DNA of 64,000 nucleotides from Niastella koreensis GR20-10 (GTDB lineage: Bacteria; Bacteroidota; Bacteroidia; Chitinophagales; Chitinophagaceae): positions 6,894,744 to 6,958,743 of the forward strand of contig NC_016609.1 in NCBI RefSeq assembly GCF_000246855.1, written 5' to 3'. The position numbers and the translations under genes are program-made. The notes beneath the pieces are model-generated. The model did no database searches, was not told where the DNA came from, and saw only the letters and a program-made list of their open reading frames with translations. Of the stretch, positions 32,802 to 42,275 are shown piece by piece. Every line of letters begins with the position of its first letter. Within the stretch, counting starts at the first letter, position 1.

Positions 32802-33647
32802 ATGTCATATAACCGCAATCAGAAAATGAAATCTTGCCCCCAAAAATTTGATTTTTACCTGTTAATACCCTTTTACAATAATCTACCGGGGTTGCTTCAT
32901 TCATTGCAAAGCGTACAGTATGATGCGGACAAATATGCAGTAGTAATTGTTGACGATGGTAGCCTACAACCCGTTACCCTGGAAGATGTGTACAGGCAGA
33001 TTTCCCGGGATATATCCGTTGAAATAATACAATTGCCTTGTAATAAAGGAATTACAATTGCCCTAAACACCGGGCTTCAGTGGATCAGGCAGCAGAACAA
33101 TGCCAGTTTTGTTGCCCGGCTCGATTGTGGTGACATTTGTTCGCCGGAAAGATTTTACCGTCAGGTAATTTTTTTAAAAGAGCATACACAAATAAACCTG
33201 GTTGGCAGCTGGTGCGTTTTCAAGGACTTTACAACCAATGTAGCTTTTAAATATATTACCCCATCCCAACCTAATAAGATAAAAAGGGGTATGTATTTCA
33301 GGAATCTTTTCATCCATCCTACCGTAATGTGGCGATGTGATGTTATGGGGGAGAACGAACTGTACCCCGAAACCTACCCGGATGCCGAGGATTATGGCTT
33401 TTTTTACCAGTTCCTGTCGAAGGGCGAATGCGCCATTATTCCTGAATACCTGGTAACCTGCGAAATAAATCATAAAGGTATTTCGCTGAATTCCAGAAAA
33501 AAGCAGCTGAATAGCCGGATTAAAGTGGTGAGAGAATACGGAAAAAATAGGGTTTTACGTTATTTGGGGGTTTTTAAACTGAGGTTGCTCTTAATTATCC
33601 CATATAGCCTGGTTTTTGCGATGAAAAGGGCTTTGTATGGAGTTTAA
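32802..33647 (+). CDS. Family 2 glycosyltransferase
   Basis: The 281-residue GT-A type protein has L-L-I-P-F-Y-N-N near the N-terminus, V-V-I-V-D-D-G-S, N-K-G-I-T-I-A-L-N-T-G-L, A-R-L-D-C-G-D as the D-x-D equivalent (D-C-G-D), H-P-T-V-M-W-R and D-A-E-D-Y-G-F-F. It transfers a sugar from a nucleotide donor to a lipid-linked acceptor in the cytosol. The start may be ATG 32802 or 32826; the second is nearer the conserved fold. First gene of the right-hand plus-strand run. Confidence 0.85.
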   Translation: MSYNRNQKMKSCPQKFDFYLLIPFYNNLPGLLHSLQSVQYDADKYAVVIVDDGSLQPVTLEDVYRQISRDISVEIIQLPCNKGITIALNTGLQWIRQQNNASFVARLDCGDICSPERFYRQVIFLKEHTQINLVGSWCVFKDFTTNVAFKYITPSQPNKIKRGMYFRNLFIHPTVMWRCDVMGENELYPETYPDAEDYGFFYQFLSKGECAIIPEYLVTCEINHKGISLNSRKKQLNSRIKVVREYGKNRVLRYLGVFKLRLLLIIPYSLVFAMKRALYGV

Positions 33648-33745
33648 TAAAATACAGATCAGATGCCATATGATAAAGACAGGGCTTATTTTTATATAAG
33701 CACCTGAAAACAAATGAGTTGCTGTTACCATTAAATCCATTTATT

Positions 33746-34873
33746 ATGAAAATTGTACATGTGGCAGAGGCTTTTGCGGGTGGGATCGTAGTCTTTGTAA
33801 AATCCTTGGTTGAGAATATGCCTGATGATGAGCATATTATTGTTCATGGTGAAAGAGCCCATGTAACAAGATTTACTGATATTAGAAAACAGTTTGCCCA
33901 AACCAATGCCCGTTTTGTGCGGTGGCATTCAGCCCAACGGAGCATCAAAGTATCGAAAGATTTCGCGGCATTTTTTGAATTATATAAGGTTTTAAAACGG
34001 CTGAAAAAGCAACACCAGATCGACGCCGTTCATTTACACTCTTCAAAAAGTGGGTTTATTGGTAGACTTGTATGTAAGGTACTGGGGATCAATAATGTAA
34101 TTTATACTCCCAATGGAGCTCCCTTCCTGGTGAGCACCAGTAAAATATCTAACTTTTTGTACAAGCAACTCGAACGCCTGGGTAATAACTTTGGCGGCCA
34201 GGTGGTTTGCTGCTCCCCCTCAGAACAGGAGGAATACGAAAAAGCTGGTATTCAGGCCATTACCATTAATAATGGGATCAAATTCGACCGGTTCAACCAC
34301 ATCGAAACAGAGCCTGCCAATAAAAAATTCTGTATTGTAACCAGCGGCCGGATCATCAATCAAAAAAATCCCGCTTTATTCAATAGCATTGCCCAGTACT
34401 TCCAGGAATTTAAACAATTTGAGTTCATCTGGATCGGCGATGGACCCGAGAGAGCATTATTAACTTCTTCTAATATAACGATTACCGGCTGGATGCCCGG
34501 CGAGGAAGTAGCCCGCCTGATTTCCTCGGCAAATGTGTATTTATCTACTGCAAATTTTGAAGGCCTCCCTTATGCCGTACTGGAAGCCCTGGCATTAAGA
34601 AAACCGGTTCTGCTCACCGACAGCGTTGGGAACCGTGACCTGGTTAAGTCATGTTTAAATGGTGACCTGTTTAAACATCATTCAGAAGCCATAGTCAAAC
34701 TGCTGCAATATTTTAACAATACCAGCATGCTCAGCATTATGGGAGAATTTTCTGCCCTTCATGGCAAAGAATCATTTAATGTAAATCATACCTTTACCCG
34801 GTACAGGCATCTGTATGCCGGCAATCATATTGAAAATGATCGTTATTTAAAGCCGGCACTGGTAAATGCCTGA
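33746..34873 (+). CDS. Family 4 glycosyltransferase
   Basis: The 376-residue GT-B protein starts M-K-I-V-H-V-A-E-A-F-A-G-G-I. It then shows H-L-H-S-S-K-S-G-F-I-G-R, I-Y-T-P-N-G-A-P-F, I-N-N-G-I, V-T-S-G-R-I-I-N-Q-K-N-P, W-I-G-D-G-P-E and the donor-binding block S-T-A-N-F-E-G-L-P-Y-A-V-L-E-A-L-A. I chose ATG 33746; an in-frame TTG at 33719 would add nine unconserved residues. It is retaining by family (GT4). The gene is followed after 17 bases by a small coiled-coil gene. Confidence 0.88.
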   Translation: MKIVHVAEAFAGGIVVFVKSLVENMPDDEHIIVHGERAHVTRFTDIRKQFAQTNARFVRWHSAQRSIKVSKDFAAFFELYKVLKRLKKQHQIDAVHLHSSKSGFIGRLVCKVLGINNVIYTPNGAPFLVSTSKISNFLYKQLERLGNNFGGQVVCCSPSEQEEYEKAGIQAITINNGIKFDRFNHIETEPANKKFCIVTSGRIINQKNPALFNSIAQYFQEFKQFEFIWIGDGPERALLTSSNITITGWMPGEEVARLISSANVYLSTANFEGLPYAVLEALALRKPVLLTDSVGNRDLVKSCLNGDLFKHHSEAIVKLLQYFNNTSMLSIMGEFSALHGKESFNVNHTFTRYRHLYAGNHIENDRYLKPALVNA

Positions 34874-34890
34874 TAAAATCGATTTCAACC

Positions 34891-35259
34891 ATGGAGAAGC
34901 AACTCAACGGGGCTATTAGTCAGGATATGATCAGACAGAACCTCGACCATATAAGAAACTTTATTGAAATTGAGCTGGCCGAAAAAAAAGCAACGATAAA
35001 AGAGCAGACAGCAGAAATTGATGAGTTAAAAAAACAATTGCAACAAAAAAATATTGCCATCAGCATGTTTGAAGCCAACACCCGTGAGTTTCAGGAAACA
35101 GCTGAAGGTAACAGACAACTGATCAATAAATTATTAGGCGATATAAGTCGACTGCAGAATGATATTGACTGGTACAAAAGAACTTATGAAAAAAGAAGCC
35201 TATTGGGTGTATTAAGGGAAAAACTGGCAGGCGGAAAAAAGAACAGACAACCACGCTGA
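34891..35259 (+). CDS. Small coiled-coil protein of the polysaccharide locus
   Basis: The 122-residue protein has no catalytic domain. Residues 25-95 form a coiled coil rich in Glu, Lys and Gln, followed by D-I-D-W-Y-K-R-T-Y-E-K-R-S-L-L-G-V-L-R-E-K-L and a basic end. The W-Y-K-R-T-Y-E-x-R-S-L-L-G tail resembles linkers attached to glycosyltransferases in Bacteroidota surface loci. It could be a free-standing adaptor that tethers glycosyltransferases, or a remnant of a larger fusion. No signal peptide. Function unknown. Confidence 0.6.
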   Translation: MEKQLNGAISQDMIRQNLDHIRNFIEIELAEKKATIKEQTAEIDELKKQLQQKNIAISMFEANTREFQETAEGNRQLINKLLGDISRLQNDIDWYKRTYEKRSLLGVLREKLAGGKKNRQPR

Positions 35260-35484
35260 TTAAGCATTATTAACCAAACGCCTAATTATAATCCTAATGA
35301 ACCAAAGCTATCAAAAAACATCGCCAGACCTTATCCTGGGTATTGAGAACATCCCCATTGGTACAATAATGGCATGAATATTATGCCTAATTCTGTTACC
35401 TGTTTAAACATACGTGTACCATTCAAAACTCAAAAACCATAAGTAGCAACCTATCCTGGGTCAACTGCTACAAATACAATTTGT
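35260..35484. other. Intergenic region with repeated and palindromic words
   Basis: TATCCTGGGT occurs at 35332-35341 and 35452-35461, exactly 120 bases apart. TGTTTAAACA at 35401-35410 is a perfect palindrome. ATACAA-T-TTGTAT at 35474-35486 covers the start codon of the next gene. A promoter is likely here but no clear -33/-7 pair is visible. Confidence 0.4.
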
Positions 35485-38400
35485 ATGTTGCAATTTACGG
35501 GGGAAAGATTCATCCCAACCAACGAGCTTATCAATGATGAAATCGGCTTTGAGCACCTGCACCGGTATCACTCCATTATACCATTCATTCAAAATAAATC
35601 TGTACTTGATATTGCCTGCGGCGAAGGTTATGGCACCGCTTTAATAGGAAAATACGCACAAAAAGCTGTGGGTGTTGACATTGATGATACCTGTATTCAA
35701 TGGGGTACCCAACACTATGCCGCCGCCAATAATAAACTGGAATTCAAAAAAGGAACTGTTGACAATATCCCACTCGCCGATAATTCAGTAGATGTAGTAG
35801 TATCTTTTGAAACCATTGAACACCTTGATGCAGCCATTCAACAGCGATTTATGGCCGAGGTAAAAAGGGTGTTGCATCCAGATGGAATACTCATTATTTC
35901 CACACCCAACACCGCCAACTATTCCGAACGGTATAACTTAAATAATGAATTTCATAAAAAGGAATTTGAGAAAGAAGAATTTCATGAATTTCTAAAGGCA
36001 CATTTTGCATACGCTTATCACTTTGAACAAGGGTACGAAATAGTAAGTACAATCACCGGAAGTGAGATCAAAGACGTACATCAGTTAACTGTACTCAATT
36101 GGGAAAGAAACCTGAAAAAGGCGAATCGCAAATATCTTATCAGTATCGCCAGCAATAAAGAAGTGCAGCAAACAGACCGGCTATCCTCTGTTGTACTGCA
36201 GGTAGATAAAGATTTTTTAGGGTTGATAGATTACATAGTTGTGTTGCAGAAACAGGAACAACAGCTTCAAACAACGATTGAACAGGTAAAGGTTCTGGAG
36301 CAAACCATACAGCAGTTACAACAAACCATACAGCAACAGAACGAAGTGAACAATCAACTGGCTGCTGCTTTGATAGATAAGGACAATGTCATTACCGATC
36401 AAAACTACCGCGTTACCACCGTACAGCAGCAGGTTGACCAGTTGAATGGCCGGTTGTCTGAAATATATTCTTCAGATGGCTGGAAATTGTTGTCGGTTTA
36501 TTATCGCCTGAAAGGCAAAATACTGCCCGAAAATTCCGGCAGGTATAAAAAGGTAAAAACCCTGATCAATAAACTCCGGAATAAAAAAGCTGACTCGTTC
36601 GTTGTTGAAGATTTTACCGCCGCTCATACATTTGAGATCGAAGAGATCACTTCCTTTGACAAAATAGAATTCCCGGTTTTTGATCAACCCAAAGTTTCGA
36701 TCATAATACCAGCTTATGATGGCTGGCAAATGAATTACAGATGCCTCCGGTCTATTTTCAAAAATACCCACGGCGTAAGCTATGAAGTTATTTTCGCCGA
36801 TGATGGCTCTTCAGATGAAACGGCAAATATAACCGAATACATAAAAAACGTTGTTTTAATCCGCAACCCTGCCAATTTAGGGTTTCTCAAAAACTGCAAC
36901 AACGCAACTAAGTTTGCCAAAGGAGAATATATTCTCTTCCTGAACAATGATACAGAAGTTACAACAGGCTGGTTGCATTCCTTAACCCAATTGATGGATA
37001 AGGACCATACCATTGGCATCACAGGCTCCAAATTGATCTACCCTGATGGCCGTCTTCAGGAAGCTGGTGGTATCTTCTGGCAGGATGCTTCGGCATGGAA
37101 TTACGGGCACAAAAGAAACCCCGGAGCACCGGAATATACTTATGTAAAAGAAGTGGATTATATCTCCGGCGCCAGTCTTATGATAAGGAAAAGCGTGTGG
37201 GATAAAATAGGCGGTTTCGATGAAAGATATTCACCTGCCTATTGTGAAGATGCGGACCTCGCTTTTGAGGTTAGAAAAATGGGCCTGAAAGTAGTTTACC
37301 AGCCATTATCGGTTGTAATCCATCACGAAGGATTTTCACATGGCTCAGATAATAAGCCCAAAGCGGGGTTAACTACCATTAAAGAGTACCAGAAATTAAA
37401 TATTCTTAAGTTTAAGAGTAAATGGAAGGATGAACTAAAATTACAATTTCCCAATTCCACCAATATTTTTTGGGCCCGCGACAGAAGCCAGTTAAAAAAA
37501 ACCATCCTGGTGATCGATCATTATGTACCTCATTTTGATAAAGACGCGGGATCAAGAACAACCTTTCAGTACCTTCAGTTATTTACCTCCCTGGGCATGA
37601 ATGTTAAATTCATAGGTGATAACTTTTATAAACATGAGCCCTACACCACTGTTTTGCAACAGTTGGGTATAGAGGTATTGTTTGGCAGCCATTATGCAGA
37701 AAACTGGCAAAAATGGATCCTGGAAAACGAAAAGTATTTTGATTACATTTTATTGAACAGGCCGCACATTTCCTCAAAATATATCGACTTCCTGCGAAGC
37801 AATACAAAGGTGAAGATCTATTACTATGGTCATGACCTGCACTTCTACCGCGAATTAAAGGAGTATGAAATAACAAACGATAAGAAAAAACTGAACTCCT
37901 CCCGGGAATGGAAAAAAATTGAATACGACCTGTTTAAAAAAGCAGATGTAGTATTAACACCAACCCTCAAGGAAAAGAACATAATACAGGCTGACTTTAC
38001 CAATAAAAGAATTGAGGTAATGCCTGCATTTTTCTATCCAACCATTCCAGCGCCCATAGATAATTTCGATAACAGGAACGATATCATGTTTGTTGGTGGA
38101 TTTGCGCATGGGCCCAACCTGAATGCGGTATTATGGTACATTGAAAAAATTCATCCCCTTGTACTGGAAAAAATGCCCCGTACCAGGTTGATCGTTGTAG
38201 GATCAAATGTGCCGCCCCAGATCCAGAAACTAGCCTCTGCCAGTATTGTTATTAAAGGGTTTGTCAGCGACCAGGAGCTGGAGGACTTATATAAATCGGT
38301 TAAACTGATAGTTATACCTTTACGTTACGGAGCGGGTTTAAAGGGAAAAACGGTTGAGGCAATGGTAAACGGGCTTCCTATTGTAAGTACCTCTTTTGGC

Positions 38401-38592
38401 CTGGAAGGGCTGCAGGTAGAAGACTGGCTGCAACCACATGATAATGAACAGGATTTTGCAAAAGAAATAATCTCCCTTTACAACGATCGGGAAGCATTGA
38501 AAAAGATAAGTGCAAAGATGAATGAATATGCCAGGGAAAATTTCACCAGCGAGGCAGCAGCCATTACATTCAAAAAGATATTTAACTTATAA
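35485..38592 (+). CDS. Methyltransferase-coiled coil-GT2-GT4 fusion protein
   Basis: One 1035-residue chain carries four parts. A class I methyltransferase (1-220) has L-D-I-A-C-G-E-G-Y-G at 41-50 and I-I-S-T-P-N. A Gln-rich coiled coil (about 250-325) ends in a W-K-L-L-S-V-Y-Y-R-L linker. A GT2 domain from about 402 shows S-I-I-I-P-A-Y-D-G-W, A-D-D-G-S-S-D and L-N-N-D-T-E-V. A GT4-like domain from about 671 shows F-V-G-G-F-A-H-G-P-N, G-S-N-V-P, P-L-R-Y-G-A-G-L-K-G-K and E-A-M-V-N-G-L-P. It probably builds and methylates, or caps, a repeat or chain end. Methyl capping is a known way to set polymer length in ABC-exported O-antigens. The substrates are unknown. Confidence 0.85.
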   Translation: MLQFTGERFIPTNELINDEIGFEHLHRYHSIIPFIQNKSVLDIACGEGYGTALIGKYAQKAVGVDIDDTCIQWGTQHYAAANNKLEFKKGTVDNIPLADNSVDVVVSFETIEHLDAAIQQRFMAEVKRVLHPDGILIISTPNTANYSERYNLNNEFHKKEFEKEEFHEFLKAHFAYAYHFEQGYEIVSTITGSEIKDVHQLTVLNWERNLKKANRKYLISIASNKEVQQTDRLSSVVLQVDKDFLGLIDYIVVLQKQEQQLQTTIEQVKVLEQTIQQLQQTIQQQNEVNNQLAAALIDKDNVITDQNYRVTTVQQQVDQLNGRLSEIYSSDGWKLLSVYYRLKGKILPENSGRYKKVKTLINKLRNKKADSFVVEDFTAAHTFEIEEITSFDKIEFPVFDQPKVSIIIPAYDGWQMNYRCLRSIFKNTHGVSYEVIFADDGSSDETANITEYIKNVVLIRNPANLGFLKNCNNATKFAKGEYILFLNNDTEVTTGWLHSLTQLMDKDHTIGITGSKLIYPDGRLQEAGGIFWQDASAWNYGHKRNPGAPEYTYVKEVDYISGASLMIRKSVWDKIGGFDERYSPAYCEDADLAFEVRKMGLKVVYQPLSVVIHHEGFSHGSDNKPKAGLTTIKEYQKLNILKFKSKWKDELKLQFPNSTNIFWARDRSQLKKTILVIDHYVPHFDKDAGSRTTFQYLQLFTSLGMNVKFIGDNFYKHEPYTTVLQQLGIEVLFGSHYAENWQKWILENEKYFDYILLNRPHISSKYIDFLRSNTKVKIYYYGHDLHFYRELKEYEITNDKKKLNSSREWKKIEYDLFKKADVVLTPTLKEKNIIQADFTNKRIEVMPAFFYPTIPAPIDNFDNRNDIMFVGGFAHGPNLNAVLWYIEKIHPLVLEKMPRTRLIVVGSNVPPQIQKLASASIVIKGFVSDQELEDLYKSVKLIVIPLRYGAGLKGKTVEAMVNGLPIVSTSFGLEGLQVEDWLQPHDNEQDFAKEIISLYNDREALKKISAKMNEYARENFTSEAAAITFKKIFNL

Positions 38593-38660
38593 CTCCTTCA
38601 ACCCTTATTCTATCCCGGTCATTATAGTATTCCAATTTTTAGTTTTTACAACTATATAAA

Positions 38661-39422
38661 ATGCTAATTGAAAAAAGAAATAGTGTAAGAGACAGATTGA
38701 TCAGGATGTACAAACAGGCCAATGCAGGGCATGTGGGATGTTCATTATCCTGCCTCGACATGGCTGTATTCATTAAGTTTGAATTGATGAAGGTTGCCGA
38801 TGAACTTATTTTATCAAAAGGGCATGCAGCAGCCTTATTATATAGTTTATTTGCGGAGGATGGCACTATTTCAGCGGCTGAAATTGAGACCTTTTATAAA
38901 AATGGCACCCATTTATCGGCCCATCCCCCGGTTAACAAGATCAAAGGGATACCTTTCGCAACAGGAAGCCTGGGGCATGGTTTATCCATAGCCGCCGGTT
39001 TGGGCCTTGCAAACAAATTAAAGAAGACCGACAAAAAAATATACTGCATTACTTCCGATGGCGAATTGAATGAAGGCAGTACCTGGGAAGCGGCATTATT
39101 TATGGCCCACCATAATTTAAGGAACGTGATCTGGTTTATTGACCGCAACTATTTGCAGGGTTTTGGCAGAACGGAAGACACCATGAAAATGGAGCCGCTG
39201 GATAAAAAACTCGAAAGCTTCGGTTTTAACGTGGCCATTGCCGATGGACATGATTTCGATTCCCTGCGACAGGTAACAGCCCAATACAGTACCGATAAAC
39301 CAACGGCTATCATTTGCAAAACCATTAAAGGGAAAGACCTCAAATTAGCAGATACAGTGGATTGCCATTATCTGCCGCTTACCGAAGAGGACTTTCTTAA
39401 ATTAACAACTTTACCAGGATGA
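38661..39422 (+). CDS. Transketolase-like subunit, N-terminal (TPP-binding) half
   Basis: The 253-residue protein covers the thiamine-diphosphate-binding domain: S-K-G-H-A-A-A-L-L-Y, S-A-H-P, T-G-S-L-G-H-G-L-S-I-A-A-G, then the Mg-TPP motif T-S-D-G-E-L-N-E-G (132-139) with F-I-D-R-N-Y. Classical transketolase is one chain of about 660 residues; here the halves are two genes with ATGA overlap, a form found in some bacteria and archaea. Position inside the polysaccharide locus and next to an epimerase fusion suggests a sugar-modifying task and not central metabolism, such as moving a two-carbon unit onto a sugar. This last step is inference. Confidence 0.85.
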   Translation: MLIEKRNSVRDRLIRMYKQANAGHVGCSLSCLDMAVFIKFELMKVADELILSKGHAAALLYSLFAEDGTISAAEIETFYKNGTHLSAHPPVNKIKGIPFATGSLGHGLSIAAGLGLANKLKKTDKKIYCITSDGELNEGSTWEAALFMAHHNLRNVIWFIDRNYLQGFGRTEDTMKMEPLDKKLESFGFNVAIADGHDFDSLRQVTAQYSTDKPTAIICKTIKGKDLKLADTVDCHYLPLTEEDFLKLTTLPG

Positions 39423-40345
39423 GAAAAGAATTTGCGGAAGCAGTTATACAATTGGCTAAAGCAAACGATAAGATCGTTTTTCTTACCGGCGACCTCGGCT
39501 TTATGGCACTGGAAGGCGTTAAAGACTTTTTAGGCGAGCGTTTTATAAATGCAGGTGTTGCCGAGCAAAACATGGCAACCATGGCTGCTTCGCTGGCTTA
39601 TGAAGGCTTTACGCCCATTATCTACAGCATATCTCCCTTTATTACCTTAAGACCTTATGAGCAAATAAGGAACGATATATGTTTACATAACATGCCCGTA
39701 AAGATCGTGGCCAATGGCGGCGGCTACGGGTATGGCATTATGGGTGGCACCCATCACAATATTGAAGACATAGGATCGATGCGTTTGCTGCCCAACATGA
39801 AGGTGTTTGTGCCATTTACAAAACAGGATGTGCTTTCCTCGCTGCAGGAAATGATGCAGGATGCATCGCCCAACTATTTACGGCTGAATTTAGCATCGGC
39901 ACAGGAAAACCTGCCATCCTTTTCTCAATGGAGAAAATTAAAAGCGGCCAGCTCAAAAACATCCCGGGCTATTATTATCAGCACTGGTACAGTTACCGAC
40001 AACTTATTCAAATTACCCGAATACCTGTTGAACGACATCGAGATCTGGCTTTTAAGCCAGTTCCCGGTATACAGTATACCGCAGGAGTTGCTGGAAAAAA
40101 TAGGCGCCGTAAAAAATGTAATAACCATGGAGGAGCACCAGGGTCAATGCGGTTTACACGAAACCCTGGCCAGCCTTCTTTTAAAGAACCTTACAACCCC
40201 AATTAAATATAACACCCTTTTCGCTTCAGGATATCCCAGTGGCAGATATGGCTCCCAACAGTGGCACCAGGAAGAGAATAACCTGGCCGGGAAAAATCTT
40301 GAAACTAAAATCGAAGAATTTTTAAGTATAAAGCATGCTGTTTAA
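39419..40345 (+). CDS. Transketolase-like subunit, C-terminal half
   Basis: The 308-residue protein covers the pyrimidine-binding and C-terminal domains. G-V-A-E-Q-N-M at 46-52 contains the catalytic Glu49 that activates TPP. It continues with A-N-G-G-G-Y-G-Y-G-I-M-G-G-T-H-H, D-I-G-S-M-R, I-S-T-G-T-V-T and M-E-E-H-Q-G-Q-C-G-L-H-E. It should form a heterodimer pair with the 38661 product. It overlaps the previous gene by 4 bases and the next gene by 11, so all three are made together. Confidence 0.85.
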   Translation: MRKEFAEAVIQLAKANDKIVFLTGDLGFMALEGVKDFLGERFINAGVAEQNMATMAASLAYEGFTPIIYSISPFITLRPYEQIRNDICLHNMPVKIVANGGGYGYGIMGGTHHNIEDIGSMRLLPNMKVFVPFTKQDVLSSLQEMMQDASPNYLRLNLASAQENLPSFSQWRKLKAASSKTSRAIIISTGTVTDNLFKLPEYLLNDIEIWLLSQFPVYSIPQELLEKIGAVKNVITMEEHQGQCGLHETLASLLLKNLTTPIKYNTLFASGYPSGRYGSQQWHQEENNLAGKNLETKIEEFLSIKHAV

Positions 40346-42275
40346 TCAAATAAAATCCGAAGTTCAAAAATTAGAAGGCCCCATTGTAATATTTGGCGCA
40401 GGCGGCTTTATTGGAAGCAACCTTTTCAGACAGATCTTACAACACCGGGATGATGTATATGCAATAACATCCAAAGAACCATTCATTCCCTGGCGCATCG
40501 ATGATTTAAGAGCTGACAGGATCATACATGCTGATATAACAGATATTCACAGCCTGAACCGGCTTTTTTCACAGCACCGGTTCAAAACTATCTTCGATCT
40601 GGCTGCCTATGGCGCTTATTCAAAACAAAATGATGTAAAACAAACCTACCAGACAAACGTAATAGGGTTGCTCAATTTGCTCGAAGTGTCTTCTGCATAC
40701 AACATCAAGGCATTTGTACACGCCGGCAGCTCTTCGGAGTATGGATTAAACTGCAAAGAACCCCTTGAAAGTGCAGAGCTGATGCCTAACAGCCACTATG
40801 CTGTTACAAAAGCTTCAGCAGCTAACATGATAAAATACTATGGCACTATTTTACAATTTCCCATAGTTAACCTGCGGTATTATTCCATTTATGGCGAATT
40901 TGAAGAGCCCGACAGGCTGATCCCGCAAATCATTGAAAAAGGGATCAAACAGGAATACCCGCCATTGGTGCAACCCGATATTTCAAGAGACTTTGTTTAC
41001 ATCGATGATGCCATCTATGCCACCCTGCTGTCGGCCAATGCCGACTATAAAGTGATAGGCGGCCACTCTATCAACATAGCCTCCAACAAAAAAACAACCA
41101 TCAGAGACCTGGCCAAAGTTTCTGCAGAAATTTTCAGCATCTCCGGCGAACCCGCCTGGGGAGAATTTGCCAACAGAAAATGGGATTTAAAAGAATGGTA
41201 TGGCAATGCAGGCCTGGCAAAAAAAGTGTTGAACTGGGAAGCCACTACCAGCCTGAAAGACGGTTTAATAAAAACATACGAATGGCAAAAGGAATACTCA
41301 AAACCACTGTATGCTAAAAAGCTTTACCAGGACCAGATCAAGCATAAAATCACCGCCATCATTGCCTGTTACAAAGATGCCCAGGCAATGCCTATTATGT
41401 ATGAACGCCTGGTAAAGACATTCTATAAGATCAATGTTGATTACGAAATAATTTTTGTGAACGATTGCAGCCCCGATAATACGGCGGACGTATTACAAGG
41501 ACTGGTTCAAAAAGATAAACACGTTATAGGCATCGAACACTCCCGCAATTTTGGCTCACAAAGCGCTTTTATGAGCGGTATGGAAATCTCCACCGGAGAT
41601 GCCATCGTGTTGCTGGATGGCGACCTGCAGGACCCACCGGAACTGATTGAACAATTCTACGCCAAATGGAAAGAAGATTTTGATGTAGTGTATGGACAAC
41701 GAATAAAGAGGGAAGGAAATAAAGTTCTGGTACGTTTGTATAAAGTATTTTACAGGGTATTCAGGAACATGTCTTACATCCCCATGCCATTGGATGCAGG
41801 AGACTTTTCTATGATCGACAGAAAGGTTGTAGACGAATTGGTAAAGCTGCCCGAAACAGACCAGTTCCTACGGGGTTTGAGGGCCTGGGTTGGCTTTAAA
41901 CAAACAGGCGTGCCTTATATAAGACCGGAAAGAATGTTCGGTGTTACCACCAACAACTGGCGAAAGAATTTAGGCTGGGCCCGTAAAGCCATCTTCTCCT
42001 TCAGCTATGTTCCCCTGGAATTATTAACCTACCTGGGCTGGACGCTTACGGCCGTTTCATTCCTGGCCATTCTGGTGCAGATAATTTTATACTTTACCGG
42101 CTCGCCGATACCCCATGGCATTACCACTATTATTGTATTGATATTGTTCTTTGGCGGCCTGAATATGCTGGCTATATCGATCCTTGGTGAATACCAGGCT
42201 AAAATATTTGAGGAAGTAAAAAAGCGGCCTAAATTCATCAGAAGACAGATAATCAAAAACCAACAAGATGCTTAA
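40335..42275 (+). CDS. NAD-dependent epimerase/dehydratase fused to a GtrB-like GT2
   Basis: The N-terminal 330 residues are a sugar-nucleotide SDR: G-A-G-G-F-I-G at 21-27, S-S-S-E-Y-G, Tyr155-x-x-x-Lys159, R-Y-Y-S-I-Y-G and D-F-V-Y-I-D-D. From about 338 a GT2 of the dolichol-phosphate-mannose-synthase/GtrB type begins: A-I-I-A-C-Y-K, D-G-D-L-Q-D at 428-433, R-x-R-E-G-N-K and two C-terminal membrane helices (about 560-625). The first part would make or modify an NDP-sugar; the second would load it onto undecaprenyl phosphate. I know these as separate proteins; a single chain could channel a rare sugar. It follows the transketolase pair with overlap. Confidence 0.88.
   Translation: MLFNQIKSEVQKLEGPIVIFGAGGFIGSNLFRQILQHRDDVYAITSKEPFIPWRIDDLRADRIIHADITDIHSLNRLFSQHRFKTIFDLAAYGAYSKQNDVKQTYQTNVIGLLNLLEVSSAYNIKAFVHAGSSSEYGLNCKEPLESAELMPNSHYAVTKASAANMIKYYGTILQFPIVNLRYYSIYGEFEEPDRLIPQIIEKGIKQEYPPLVQPDISRDFVYIDDAIYATLLSANADYKVIGGHSINIASNKKTTIRDLAKVSAEIFSISGEPAWGEFANRKWDLKEWYGNAGLAKKVLNWEATTSLKDGLIKTYEWQKEYSKPLYAKKLYQDQIKHKITAIIACYKDAQAMPIMYERLVKTFYKINVDYEIIFVNDCSPDNTADVLQGLVQKDKHVIGIEHSRNFGSQSAFMSGMEISTGDAIVLLDGDLQDPPELIEQFYAKWKEDFDVVYGQRIKREGNKVLVRLYKVFYRVFRNMSYIPMPLDAGDFSMIDRKVVDELVKLPETDQFLRGLRAWVGFKQTGVPYIRPERMFGVTTNNWRKNLGWARKAIFSFSYVPLELLTYLGWTLTAVSFLAILVQIILYFTGSPIPHGITTIIVLILFFGGLNMLAISILGEYQAKIFEEVKKRPKFIRRQIIKNQQDA

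Noticed and set aside
32552-32812. 86-residue open frame in the divergent polysaccharide promoter region
   Set aside because: Low-complexity translation; the region carries the direct repeat and the promoter box and the frame runs into the GT2 start.
34891-35259. Frameshifted fragment of a neighbouring glycosyltransferase
   Set aside because: The gene has its own ATG, good spacing after the previous stop, and reading the other frames around its ends shows no continuation of a catalytic domain.
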